From: Streptomyces sp. NBC_00353
GTDB taxonomy: Bacteria; Actinomycetota; Actinomycetes; Streptomycetales; Streptomycetaceae
DNA length: 64,000 nt
NCBI RefSeq assembly: GCF_036108815.1
Contig: NZ_CP107985.1
Span: forward strand, 248,001-312,000
Direction: 5' to 3'
The position numbers and the translations under genes are program-made. Positions 34,910 through 43,344 of this stretch are shown here, piece by piece (position 1 is the stretch's first letter; the number at the start of each line of letters is the position of its first letter). The notes under the pieces are model-generated. The model searched no databases and was not told the origin of the DNA. It worked only from the letters and a program-made list of their open reading frames with translations.

Positions 34910-36140
34910 GTGCCGGATCAGGCAACGTTTGCCCTGTTGTGATGTGACGCGCCGTCCGGGTGCTGTAGTGGACGGCGCGTGGGCATCATTCTGTCCGGGT
35001 GCCAGAACGAGTGCGTGTCCGAGAGATCGATGATGATGAGGGGCGGCGACTGCTGCGGATTATCCGCAGAGGCGCCGGGTCGGTGGTGACCTGGCGGCGG
35101 GCCCAGATGGTGCTGCTGTCCGCGCAGGGCATGCCGGTGGCGAAGATCGCCGAGGTGTCGTTCACCAGCGACGACCGGGTCCGGGACGTGATCCACAACT
35201 TCAACGCCGACGGCTTCGACTCTCTGTATCCGAAGTACTCCGGTGGCCGGCCGAAGACGTTCACGCTGCCGGAGCGCCGTGAGATCAAGAAGATCGCGAA
35301 GTCGAAGCCGACCGAGCACGACCTGCCGTTCTCGACCTGGAGCCTGACCAAGCTGGCGGACTTCCTGGTCGCCGAGGGGGTGGTCGACGACATCAGCCAC
35401 GAGGGCCTGCGCATCCTGCTCCGCGAGGAAGGCGTCTCGTTTCAACGCCTGAAGACCTGGAAGACCTCACGCGATCCGGACTACGCGGCCAAGAAAGCGC
35501 GGGTCGAGCACCTGTACGCCATCGCCGACGGCGAGGTTATACCCGAGGACGGCGAACCCGAAGTCATCTTCTGCATGGACGAGTTCGGGCCGCTCAACCT
35601 GATGCCCCACCCGGGCCGGCAGTGGGCCGAGCGCGGCGGCACACACAAGGACCCCGACCGTGAACCGCGCCGACGGCGACGAGCGACCTACAACCGCTAC
35701 GGCGGGGTGCGACACCTGTTCGCCGCCCTGGACCTGGCCAAGGACAAGCTCTACGGCCACATCAAACCGGTCAAGAAGCGCACCCAGTTCCTGGAGTTCT
35801 GCCGCTACCTGCGCAGCCTCTACCCGGACACCGTCCGGATCGCGATCGTGGCCGACAACTTCTCCCCGCACCTGACCACGAAAAGGTGCCAGCGGGTCGG
35901 CACCTGGGCTGCCGCGAACAACGTCGAGATCGCCTACACACCGACCAACTCCTCCTGGCTCAACCGCATCGAGGCCCAGTTCACGGCCCTGCGCTACTTC
36001 ACTCTGGACGGCACGGACCACGCCGACCACAAGGAACAGGGCAGCATGATCCGCCGCTACATCATCTGGCGAAACCGCCATGCCGACGACCAGCACCTAC
36101 AAGCCGTCGTCGACAGGGCAAACGTTGCCTGAGGCGGCAC
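34910..36140 (+). mobile_element. complete IS630-family insertion sequence
   Basis: About 1,231 bp. Terminal inverted repeats start GTGCCG and share TCAGGCAACGTTTGCCCTGT (left to 34937, right from 36113) with two mismatched positions between. Both ends are flanked by TA (34908-34909 and 36141-36142), the target duplication expected for IS630/Tc1-like elements. One intact transposase frame lies inside, and its stop codon falls within the right repeat. Probably recently active. Confidence 0.9.
34999..36132 (+). CDS. IS630-family transposase
   Basis: 377 aa, uninterrupted. An N-terminal double helix-turn-helix (TWRRAQMVLLSAQGMPVAKI; SLTKLADFLVAEGVVDDISH) binds the element ends. The DDE catalytic residues are placed as expected: Asp near 194 in FCMDEFGPLN, Asp near 286 in VADNFSPH, and Glu near 326 in SSWLNRIEAQF. 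It cuts and pastes the element into TA dinucleotides. A GTG/ATG start near 34999 fits the family length; no shift or stop occurs. Confidence 0.95.
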   Translation: MPERVRVREIDDDEGRRLLRIIRRGAGSVVTWRRAQMVLLSAQGMPVAKIAEVSFTSDDRVRDVIHNFNADGFDSLYPKYSGGRPKTFTLPERREIKKIAKSKPTEHDLPFSTWSLTKLADFLVAEGVVDDISHEGLRILLREEGVSFQRLKTWKTSRDPDYAAKKARVEHLYAIADGEVIPEDGEPEVIFCMDEFGPLNLMPHPGRQWAERGGTHKDPDREPRRRRRATYNRYGGVRHLFAALDLAKDKLYGHIKPVKKRTQFLEFCRYLRSLYPDTVRIAIVADNFSPHLTTKRCQRVGTWAAANNVEIAYTPTNSSWLNRIEAQFTALRYFTLDGTDHADHKEQGSMIRRYIIWRNRHADDQHLQAVVDRANVA

Positions 36141-36331
36141 TAGATGACACCTACGCCGGGTTTTCCGGCCAGTTGTCACCTGCGCTTCAGCAGCTGGGCA
36201 GCCTCGGAAAGGGGCAGCCATGGTCCGGCTCTCCCCCATCGAGTTCGTCGAAGGCATGAGCCGAACACAGTACGTGCGGACCAGGTCCACTTCCTCAGCC
36301 TTCGACCGGTGGCCGGGAGCTGACGAACAGG

Positions 36332-37288
36332 CTAGGGACGGTCGCAGGCCGGGTCGTCGATCGCGCTCACGGTGTACGGGGGCTCCCCCGGGGGGTCGTC
36401 GTTCTGGCTGTTCACCACGTAGAGCCGGCAGCCATGGCGGGCCAGCGTGGTGGGCAGGTCGAACGGCTCGCCCGTGATCCGGTGGGTCACCGATCCGGTG
36501 CGCAGCTCCTCGTCGAGCGTGGCGACGTAGACCCCGCTCGGGGCGCCGTAGTTGAGCACCGCGTACAACGTCCGCCCGCGCAGCAGCATGCCGTCGGCAC
36601 CGAAGGACGCCCCGTCCAGATCCAGTTGACCGACCTCCCGGGTGGCGACGTCGACCCGCCACACGGCCTCCGTCCCGTTGGAGGCCACCAGCAGAGTTCG
36701 CCCCGACCGGTCCGCCACGATGCCGTTGAGCAGCCAGAACTGCGCCGGGAACTGCGGGAAGGCGGAGCGGACGTCCAGCCAGGGCTCCAAGGGCCCGAGT
36801 TCGCCGCCGTGGATCTCGGCGCGGTGCACGACGGGATTGGCCCAGTCCGTGACGTAGACGGCGTCCTCGGTGATCACAAGGTCGTTGAGGTCGGACGCGC
36901 CGAGCGGTCCGCTCTGCGCGGTACGCGTGGCCAGCAGGCGCCCGCGGCGGTCGTGGACGGTCAGCTCGGCGCCTCCCACCGAGAAGACCCGCCCCCGGGC
37001 GTCGGTGTGCACCCCCAGGGTGCTCGTACGGTCCTCGACGCCGTCCGCGCGGAAGGGACGCAGGCGCGGGTCGCGGACGGTCCCCCGGTACAGCGCGCCG
37101 GTGCCGTCGGAGGACACGTACATCGTGCCGTCGCGGTCGATCGCGATCCCCTCGGGCAGGACCCCCGGGGACCGTGAGACTACATAGGTGCGCGGCAGAT
37201 CGTGCGCGACGGCCGGGGCGGGCTGGGCTGCCAGGCCGGCCAGCAGGACCGAGGCGCCGAGGCACAGAAGACGGTTGGTGCCAGGCAT
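36332..37288 (-). CDS. secreted SMP-30/gluconolactonase-like beta-propeller protein
   Basis: 318 aa from the ATG at 37288, supported by GGAGG 8 bp upstream. The signal peptide is NRLLCLGASVLLAGLAAQPA with AVA-H cleavage. The rest is a six-bladed propeller: VLPEGIAIDRDGTMYVSSDG, LGVHTDARGRVFSVGG, LNDLVITEDAVYVTDW, WLLNGIVADRSGRTLLVASN and LDGASFGADGMLLRGRTLYA. The Asn/Asp metal residues of SMP-30 lactonases are partly present (LNGIVAD, GADGM). It may be a secreted lactonase or a structural propeller. Divergent from the ArsR-type regulator. Confidence 0.75.
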   Translation of the reverse strand: MPGTNRLLCLGASVLLAGLAAQPAPAVAHDLPRTYVVSRSPGVLPEGIAIDRDGTMYVSSDGTGALYRGTVRDPRLRPFRADGVEDRTSTLGVHTDARGRVFSVGGAELTVHDRRGRLLATRTAQSGPLGASDLNDLVITEDAVYVTDWANPVVHRAEIHGGELGPLEPWLDVRSAFPQFPAQFWLLNGIVADRSGRTLLVASNGTEAVWRVDVATREVGQLDLDGASFGADGMLLRGRTLYAVLNYGAPSGVYVATLDEELRTGSVTHRITGEPFDLPTTLARHGCRLYVVNSQNDDPPGEPPYTVSAIDDPACDRP

Positions 37289-37419
37289 CGTTGCGACCTC
37301 CGGGTACATGGGCGGGCCCCGCCGTACGGGGACGCTCGAGAGCCTGCCCAGGGTGCCCCGCGGTCGCATGGCCTTTCACGTCTGGGCGAAAGGCTTCGCC
37401 CAGACGATAATCGGTCGAC

Positions 37420-38415
37420 GTGATTCGCTTACACCTCGACGCCGCCGACCTGCGCCGGGTCACCCTCGCCCCGGCACCCAACGCCCTGTTCGAGGCGGCC
37501 CTCAGCGTCCGCGGCCTGCGCACCGGAACGACCGCCCAGGGCCGCGCGCGGCCCGCCGTCGACCAGTGGCGACGCCGGGTGAACGGCAGCCTGGCCGAAC
37601 GCGCCGGGGTGCTCCTCGACCTGGTGCCACGCGACGGCTACCTGCCGGACTTCCTGCTGCAGCCGTCCGCCGGGGACTTCGCCACCGCTGTCGACCTGGC
37701 CGGACGGACGCCGTCCGAGCTGCTCGTCAAGGATCTGCGGATCGCGGGCTCGCCCGGGCGCGACGGTGGCCCGGTGGCGCCCAGCCGGTGGTCGCGGGAA
37801 CTCGCCGCCGGGTCGGCCGCCGCCCGACACACTCTGATGGACGATCTGCGGCGGTACTACACCTCGTCCATCGCTCCGCTGTGGCCGCAGGTCCGCAACG
37901 ACGCCACGGCCGATCGCGCCCTACGGGCCGAGATGCTGCTGCGCGGGGGCGTCGACGCCCTGCTGACCACTCTCAGCCCTACCTGGCTCTGGGACCCGCC
38001 GACCCTGCACCTGCCGTCGCGCTCCTCGTACGACATCCCGCTGTGCGGCCGGGGACTGCTGCTCATGCCGTCCTGGTTCGCGACGGGCCCCATGATCATG
38101 TACCGGCCCGAGGAGTCGACCGTGCTCGCCTACCCGATGCATCTCCCCGACGCGCCGGCCGGCCCGCCCGAGGTGCTCGGGCCGCTGCTCGGACGGACCC
38201 GCGCCGCGGTCCTCGCCGGTGTGCGCGATCCGGCGACGACCACCGCGCTCGCCGAACGCGTCGGCGTCTCCCTGGCCGCGGCCAGCCAGCACGCCACCGT
38301 GCTGCGCAACGCGGGGCTGGTGCGCACGACCCGGATCGGCATCGCGGTCCTGCACAGCCTCACTCCACTCGGCCGGGCCCTGCTGGACGGCGAGCCCCCG
38401 GCCCCTCTCGGCTGA
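37420..38415 (+). CDS. ArsR-type winged-helix regulator (DUF5937-like)
   Basis: 331 aa from the GTG at 37420. The long N-terminal domain (LHLDAADLRRVTLAPAPNAL; AMIMYRPEEST-like region) is typical of actinobacterial DUF5937 regulators. The C-terminal winged helix is RAAVLAGVRDPATTTALAER then VGVSLAAASQHATVLRNAGL and VRTTRIGIAVLHSLTPLG. It is divergent from the propeller gene with about 130 bp between starts. Target genes unknown. Confidence 0.8.
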   Translation: MIRLHLDAADLRRVTLAPAPNALFEAALSVRGLRTGTTAQGRARPAVDQWRRRVNGSLAERAGVLLDLVPRDGYLPDFLLQPSAGDFATAVDLAGRTPSELLVKDLRIAGSPGRDGGPVAPSRWSRELAAGSAAARHTLMDDLRRYYTSSIAPLWPQVRNDATADRALRAEMLLRGGVDALLTTLSPTWLWDPPTLHLPSRSSYDIPLCGRGLLLMPSWFATGPMIMYRPEESTVLAYPMHLPDAPAGPPEVLGPLLGRTRAAVLAGVRDPATTTALAERVGVSLAAASQHATVLRNAGLVRTTRIGIAVLHSLTPLGRALLDGEPPAPLG

Positions 38416-38704
38416 GACCGACCGGCAAAGGGCTGTCCGGCTCCGGGGCCGGGTGGGCCCCTGCGGCTCGTGGGATGCGCGCCTCCGGCTACCGAGCCGA
38501 GATGATCATCCGCTTCGCCATCCGGGACCGGATCACCGGCGTCGCCGGCCGCTCCACCACGGCCTGAACACTGACCCGAAGCCCAGCCTCCGCCACACCC
38601 AACGCGCCGTCACGGACCTGCGCACCCAACAAGTGACAACGCCTCAATTCATCGTGTCGCCCGCGCTACCGCGCACCTCGGTCGGCCGTGCCGCGGGGAG
38701 ACGG

Positions 38705-39601
38705 TCAGCGGGAGGTGAGGGGGGTTTCGGACTCCACGCGGGTGAGCTTTTCGGGGTTGCGGACGTAGTAGAGGCCGGTGACGCGGGCGTTCTCCACGCC
38801 GAAGGCCAGCACGCCGTCGATCACACCGTCCAGGCGCAGGATGAGCCCGGGGTTGCCGTTGACCGTCGTGGGCTCACTGGTGAAGGTGCCGCCGGCCTTG
38901 CCGAGACTTCCGGCCATGTAACGGAGCACCTTGTCGGCGCCGACGACCGGCCGCAGGGCCGCCAGCCTGAGGCCGCCGCCGTCGCTGACGAAAACAACGT
39001 CCGGGGCGAGTACGTCGAGCAGCCCCTGCAGGTCCCCGGTCACGAGCGCGGACTGGAACGAATTCAACGCTGCCCGGGCTTCTTCCGGGGAAACCGGTGT
39101 GCGCGGCCGGCGGGCGTCGACGTGCCGGCGGGCGCGGTAGGCGATCTGGCGTGTGGCGGCGGGGCTCTTGTCGATCGCGGCCGCGATGTCGTCGTAGCCG
39201 ATGTCGAAGACCTCGCGCAGCACGAAAACGGCGCGTTCGGTCGGTGAGAGGATTTCGAGGATGAACATGAGTGCCAGCGACAGGTTCTCGGACAGTTCGA
39301 CGTCCTCGGCCACGTCAGGCGCGGTGAGCAGTGGCTCGGGCAGCCAGGGGCCGACGTAGGCCTCCTTGCGCCGTTTGAGGGTGCGCAGCCGGTTGAGTGC
39401 TTGCCGGGTCGTGATCCGTACCAGGTAGGCGCGCTGGTCCCGCACCTGCGCCAGGTCGACCTTGACCCACCGCAGCCAGACCTCCTGGAGCACGTCCTCG
39501 GCGTCCGCCGCCGATCCGAGCATCTCGTAGGCGACGGTGAACAGCAGGTCGCGGTGGGCGACGAAGGCCTCCGTCGCGGGGTCGGTGACGTGGTCGTTCA
39601 T
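38705..39601 (-). CDS. ECF41-like sigma factor with SnoaL-type C-terminal domain
   Basis: 298 aa from the ATG at 39601. Regions 2 and 4 are seen in LLFTVAYEMLGSAADAEDVL, VWLRWVKVD, LSPTERAVFVLREVFDIGYD and DIAAAIDKSPAATRQIAYRA. A ~100-residue SnoaL/NTF2-like extension follows (ARAALNSFQSALVTGDLQGL; LLDVLAPDVVFVSDGGGL), the hallmark of ECF41/SigJ-type factors, where the extension itself controls activity in place of an anti-sigma. ECF41 genes are usually next to an oxidoreductase or carboxymuconolactone decarboxylase; here an NDH-2-like gene lies directly upstream on the same strand. Confidence 0.9.
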   Translation of the reverse strand: MNDHVTDPATEAFVAHRDLLFTVAYEMLGSAADAEDVLQEVWLRWVKVDLAQVRDQRAYLVRITTRQALNRLRTLKRRKEAYVGPWLPEPLLTAPDVAEDVELSENLSLALMFILEILSPTERAVFVLREVFDIGYDDIAAAIDKSPAATRQIAYRARRHVDARRPRTPVSPEEARAALNSFQSALVTGDLQGLLDVLAPDVVFVSDGGGLRLAALRPVVGADKVLRYMAGSLGKAGGTFTSEPTTVNGNPGLILRLDGVIDGVLAFGVENARVTGLYYVRNPEKLTRVESETPLTSR

Positions 39602-39799
39602 GTCGTGCGCTTCGCTCTCTCGTGGTCGGCCCCATGGGCCGGAAGCAGACCGTGGAACATGTACCCGGTCTGATGACGGGGTTGTCGGCAGCTGCCTCCC
39701 CACTGATCAGGCCGCGTGGGGCGGGCTGGTGGGAATGGCGCCCCGGCGCCCGGCCACGGCATACGAGACGTTGTGTGCTTGTCACTCCGGCTCGGTCCT

Positions 39800-39831
39800 C
39801 CTCGGGCCGGACCGGTCAGTCCGGCCCGAGG
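39800..39831 (-). terminator. terminator hairpin
   Basis: Perfect 13-bp stem CCTCGGGCCGGAC with a 6-base loop, just beyond the oxidoreductase stop at 39839. It suggests that gene is transcribed separately from the sigma gene. Confidence 0.7.
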
Positions 39832-39838
39832 TTGGCGG

Positions 39839-41038
39839 CTAGGCCGCGCGTCGGGTGCTGGACGGCGTCGTGCGGTGTTGCGACTGAGGCGATTCCGGGC
39901 GGTCGGTGCTGTCGCCGTGGGATGCGCGGGAACTGGCCTTGCGTGCCCCGGACACCAACTGATTGAGGGTGAACCGGCAGGCGATCTCCTTGACGCCGGC
40001 ACCGAGCCGCCCGCTGACGTGGAGCGCGTTCACCCTGTCGTTCAGGTAGGAGAACTGGGTGACGCCCTCGTTTCGGCCGAGGCTGAGGCACTGCCCGGCG
40101 AACAACATCCGGACGGGAGCGGGTGTTTTCCCCGCGATCCGGCGCAGGATCGTGGCGGCGGCCCCCGGGCCCAGCTGCACGGCGGCCTGGCAGCTCATCC
40201 GGAACGGCCGGTCCGTCATCACCGCCGCGTCCCCAGCGGCGACGATGCGCACGTCGTCCACGCTGGTCAGCGTCGCGTCGGTGACCAGCCGGCCCTCGGC
40301 GTCGGTGCGCAGCCCGCTGCGGGCGGCCAGGTCCGGGACACGGAATCCCGCGGTCCAGATCGTCACAGCGCTGGGCAGCTCGCGGCCGTCGTCGAGCTGT
40401 ACGCCGTCGCGGGTCACTTCCGTCACCCGTGCACGGGGACCTTCGAGGACGGTCACACCCAGCTTGGCGAGTCGGCGGGCGACCGGGCGGCGGCCCTGGG
40501 CATGTAGCGAGGGGCCGAGCACGTCACCGCAGACCAGGGTGACTTTGCGGCCCAGTTCCGCCAGCTCGGCGGCGGTCTCCAGGCCGGTCGGGCCGGCCCC
40601 GACCACGGTCACCGGAGCCGACGCGGGCGTCGCGGCCAGCGCCGACCGCAGTCGTTCCGCCCCCTCGAGGTCCGACACCGAATGAGCGAACTCCGCCGCT
40701 CCGGGTACGCCGGGATCGGAGGCGCCGCTGCCCACCGCGTAGACGAGGTAGTCGTATGAGACCGTGCCACCGCCCGCCAGCGACACCCGGCGCTCGGCAG
40801 CGTCGATCAGGGTCGCGGTGTCGACCACCAGCCGGACGTTCCCGCCCAGAACCTCACCGAAGCCCTCGACCGCGTCATCGGAGCCGGTCACGAGCTGGTG
40901 CAGGCGGATCCGCTCGACGAAGTCGGGACGCGGATTGACCAGGGTCACCGACACGCCGTCGCGCCGAGCCAGGCTGTTGGCCGCCGTCACGCCCCCGTAC
41001 CCGCCGCCGACGACGACCACCTCGACGTTCCCGTTCAT
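39839..41038 (-). CDS. NDH-2-like FAD-dependent oxidoreductase
   Basis: 399 aa from the ATG at 41038 (GGAG 5 bp before). FAD motif VVVVGGGYGGVTAANSLARR, second dinucleotide motif PVTVVGAGPTGLETAAELAE, and the FAD-closing VDDVRIVAAGDAAV. It resembles type II NADH dehydrogenase and AIF-like enzymes that pass electrons from NAD(P)H to quinones. The C-terminal tail is Ser/Arg-rich without a membrane helix. The neighbouring ECF41-like sigma factor is the probable regulator. Confidence 0.85.
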   Translation of the reverse strand: MNGNVEVVVVGGGYGGVTAANSLARRDGVSVTLVNPRPDFVERIRLHQLVTGSDDAVEGFGEVLGGNVRLVVDTATLIDAAERRVSLAGGGTVSYDYLVYAVGSGASDPGVPGAAEFAHSVSDLEGAERLRSALAATPASAPVTVVGAGPTGLETAAELAELGRKVTLVCGDVLGPSLHAQGRRPVARRLAKLGVTVLEGPRARVTEVTRDGVQLDDGRELPSAVTIWTAGFRVPDLAARSGLRTDAEGRLVTDATLTSVDDVRIVAAGDAAVMTDRPFRMSCQAAVQLGPGAAATILRRIAGKTPAPVRMLFAGQCLSLGRNEGVTQFSYLNDRVNALHVSGRLGAGVKEIACRFTLNQLVSGARKASSRASHGDSTDRPESPQSQHRTTPSSTRRAA

Positions 41039-41104
41039 CATGTCTCCTCGCGTTGTGGACTCGGCATGGAGACACCAGCCGCCCATCCGGTGTAACGGCC
41101 CGCG

Positions 41105-41310
41105 GATGAGACGTAGCGCACATCGGACACGGCGGAAACACCGCCCGCTGCTGAACGCGTTGGAGCTGAAGTGCAACACGGCCTACCGGCCGGTGATGGA
41201 CGCGATCGGCCTACTCAAGCGATACCTGGACCAGCCCATCGCCAAGGAGGGCTCCTACTTCGACGAGGCCGAGCGGATCCCTCTCTCCGGGGTGGTGCGC
41301 GAGGATCAGG
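41105..41310 (+). pseudogene. Tn3-family transposase internal fragment
   Basis: Reads LLNALELKCNTAYRPVMDAI, GLLKRYLDQPIAKEGSYFDE and AERIPLSGVVRE, an internal block of a Tn3-family transposase. No ends or resolution site nearby. Together with the scrap at 12564 it shows Tn3-type elements once moved here. Confidence 0.65.
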
Positions 41311-41740
41311 CTCCGGAGGAGTCTGATGCCCAAAGCCTCCATGACCGAGGCCAGTTCGGAGCCCCACGTGCCTCGAGCGGGGGCCGGTCAGGGCGAGCTG
41401 CACCTGTGTGCGGGTCCGCTCGGGTTCGTGCCGACGGCACGGTCTGACCAGAACGCGGCAGGGTGGTTCCCCGCCGACCCGGACATGACGGTCCCCCTGC
41501 CCGGGCGGGACGGTTTCGGCTGCCCAGCCCGCGTCCCGGTGGCGCCCGACCACCGGGGTGCTCCGCAGGCGTGGGGTCCAGTGGGAACGGCACCGTCACC
41601 GGGTGAATCACGCCCCTGGCCGACGGGCGGCCGCGTCCTCGCGCATCCTCGGCCCGCCGACATGACACGCCGATGCAGCACGCCAACCTGGCTGCCAACT
41701 TGATACGCCGACAGCAGTGCCTCGGCCAGGCGGGACCCTC
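41311..41740. other. 430-bp region, nothing recognised
   Basis: Open on both strands, without domains, hairpins or repeats that I can see. Confidence 0.35.
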
Positions 41741-42256
41741 TCAGGACGTCGCGCGGACGAAGCGGAGGGATGCGGTGACGGTGGTGAGGCCGCGGATCAT
41801 GCCCAGCTGGTTCCAGCCCATGCTGAACTGTTCCCGGTCCACGGTGAACTCCGTCGTGAGTGTGACCGCGTCGGCGCTCGCCTCGGTGAGGTGCGCGGTG
41901 AAGGACTGTGGACGGCTGATGCCCCGCGCGGTCAGCTGACCGGCGACCTGGACCGTCTTGTCGTCCCCGGGAGCCGCGCTGCGCACGGCGAAGGTGAGCT
42001 CGGGGTACCGGTCCGCGTCGAAGAAGTCGGCGGACCGCAGGTGCGTGTCGCGCTTGGCGTTCTTGGTGTCCAGGGAGGTGGCATCCAGGGTGATCGAACC
42101 GCTGGCGGAACCGTCGGGGCCGACCTCACCCCCACCCGTGAGACCGGTGAAGGTGCCCTTCACGGTGACCATGCCCCACATCGTCTTGTGCCGGACGCCG
42201 ACTGTGGAACGGGCGGGGTCGAGCTGCCAGGTGCCGGTTTCGACTGCCATGGACAT
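41741..42256 (-). CDS. YceI-family protein
   Basis: 171 aa; start at 42256 after AGGAGG. The YceI lipocalin-like barrel is seen in GTWQLDPARSTVGVRHKTMW, GSITLDATSLDTKNAKRDTH, LRSADFFDADRYPELTF and GISRPQSFTAHL. The family binds isoprenoid or polyprenyl chains. This copy has no signal peptide and so is cytoplasmic, as many actinobacterial ones are. It is divergent from a MarR regulator across a 30-bp perfect palindrome, so its expression is very likely MarR-controlled. Confidence 0.9.
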   Translation of the reverse strand: MSMAVETGTWQLDPARSTVGVRHKTMWGMVTVKGTFTGLTGGGEVGPDGSASGSITLDATSLDTKNAKRDTHLRSADFFDADRYPELTFAVRSAAPGDDKTVQVAGQLTARGISRPQSFTAHLTEASADAVTLTTEFTVDREQFSMGWNQLGMIRGLTTVTASLRFVRATS

Positions 42257-42316
42257 GCGGTCCTCCTGATGGGATGCCTGAGGTGAGTGGAACGGAGGCG
42301 GGGCGCGATGCCTCCG

Positions 42317-42368
42317 CTCCAGTCATCCAAATTTGGATGACTGGAGGCTAGCCGATACTCCAAATTTG
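42317..42368. promoter_or_regulatory. 30-bp perfect palindrome plus second half-matching box (MarR operator)
   Basis: CTCCAGTCATCCAAA at 42317-42331 is followed immediately by its exact reverse complement to 42346. The centre is ATCCAAATTTGGAT. A second box, TCCAAATTTGAA, lies at about 42359-42370, next to the MarR start. This fits cooperative or dual-site autoregulation by the MarR protein. Confidence 0.75.
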
Positions 42369-42391
42369 AACAACAGGTAGACTGGGGCACC

Positions 42392-42892
42392 ATGGCCACC
42401 CTCCCCGTCCCCGACGACCTGCCCGGACGTGACGCGACCGGCGAGTCCGCGTTGCTGCCGCCCGAACTGCGGGCCTGGATGGGGCTGCTGGCCGCGGCCG
42501 GCGCGATCGAGCAGCAGCTGCGTTCCCGCGTGAAGGAGACGCTCGGGGTCTCCCACGACGAGTTCCTCGTGCTGTGCCTCCTGGCCGACGGGCCCGCCAC
42601 CGGCCTGCGCATGACGCAGATCGCCGAACGTCTCGGCCGCCCCAAGACCCGGCTCACCTACCAGGTCGCCTGCCTCCAGCACGCCGGACTGATCACCCGC
42701 AGTACCGCCTGCGGCGACCGGCGGGGCGTCCAGGTGACGCTCACCGACAAGGCACGGCAGCTCCTCCGAGAAGCCTCCGGCGCGCTGGCCGAAGCCGTCA
42801 CCCGAGCCATCAAGGGCCTGGAGGGCCCGCACGACTGCGCGCTGATGCACAGCCTGCTGCCGAAGCCGGCGGATACCGAGGACAACACGTAG
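42392..42892 (+). CDS. MarR-family transcriptional regulator
   Basis: 166 aa. Winged helix: VSHDEFLVLCLLADGPATGL, MTQIAERLGRPKTRLTYQVA and HAGLITRSTACGDRRGVQVT. ATG at 42392. It is divergent from yceI with the palindromic operator between them, so it probably represses both. The ligand is unknown. Confidence 0.9.
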   Translation: MATLPVPDDLPGRDATGESALLPPELRAWMGLLAAAGAIEQQLRSRVKETLGVSHDEFLVLCLLADGPATGLRMTQIAERLGRPKTRLTYQVACLQHAGLITRSTACGDRRGVQVTLTDKARQLLREASGALAEAVTRAIKGLEGPHDCALMHSLLPKPADTEDNT

Positions 42893-43344
42893 TCCTCGGA
42901 CCCAGCCCTTGGCCTCGGCCATCTCGATCAGAACTCTCCGGAGCCTGACCCGCCCATCACAGCCGGTCCGACTTCGATGACAAACGGTCCGACTTCATTG
43001 TCGGAGGACAGCCCGGAGCAGATTTCTCCTCGCCCGGCCCCGGACTCCATCCACAGGCCCGCGCTCCCGGTCTCGATCTTGAGCCGCCGCGACCAGCGAG
43101 GCGGCCCGTCCGTGCAGAGCCGTCATGCCCGAGACCGCTGCCGGGCGGCCGGAGCACGAGATCAGTCCCGGACCACTTCTGCACCCGGTAGCCGAGCCAG
43201 GAGGCCGTTGCCGCGGCCGCTTCGGCGCTGTCGCCGGCGGCAAGACGGCCGGCACCGATACGGTCCGCTTCGGCGAGCTCGACGCTCCTCGTATCGCGGC
43301 CGGGGGCTCGTGGCGGCTCCGCGCAGGAGCACGTCCAACGCACT
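42893..43344. other. 452-bp region, nothing coding recognised
   Basis: Contains two direct copies of CGGTCCGACTTC (42964 and 42985, 21-bp period) and otherwise unassigned open frames. Confidence 0.35.

Noticed and set aside
42964..42996. Two direct copies of CGGTCCGACTTC.
   Set aside because: Too short and isolated to assign a role; mentioned only as a local feature.
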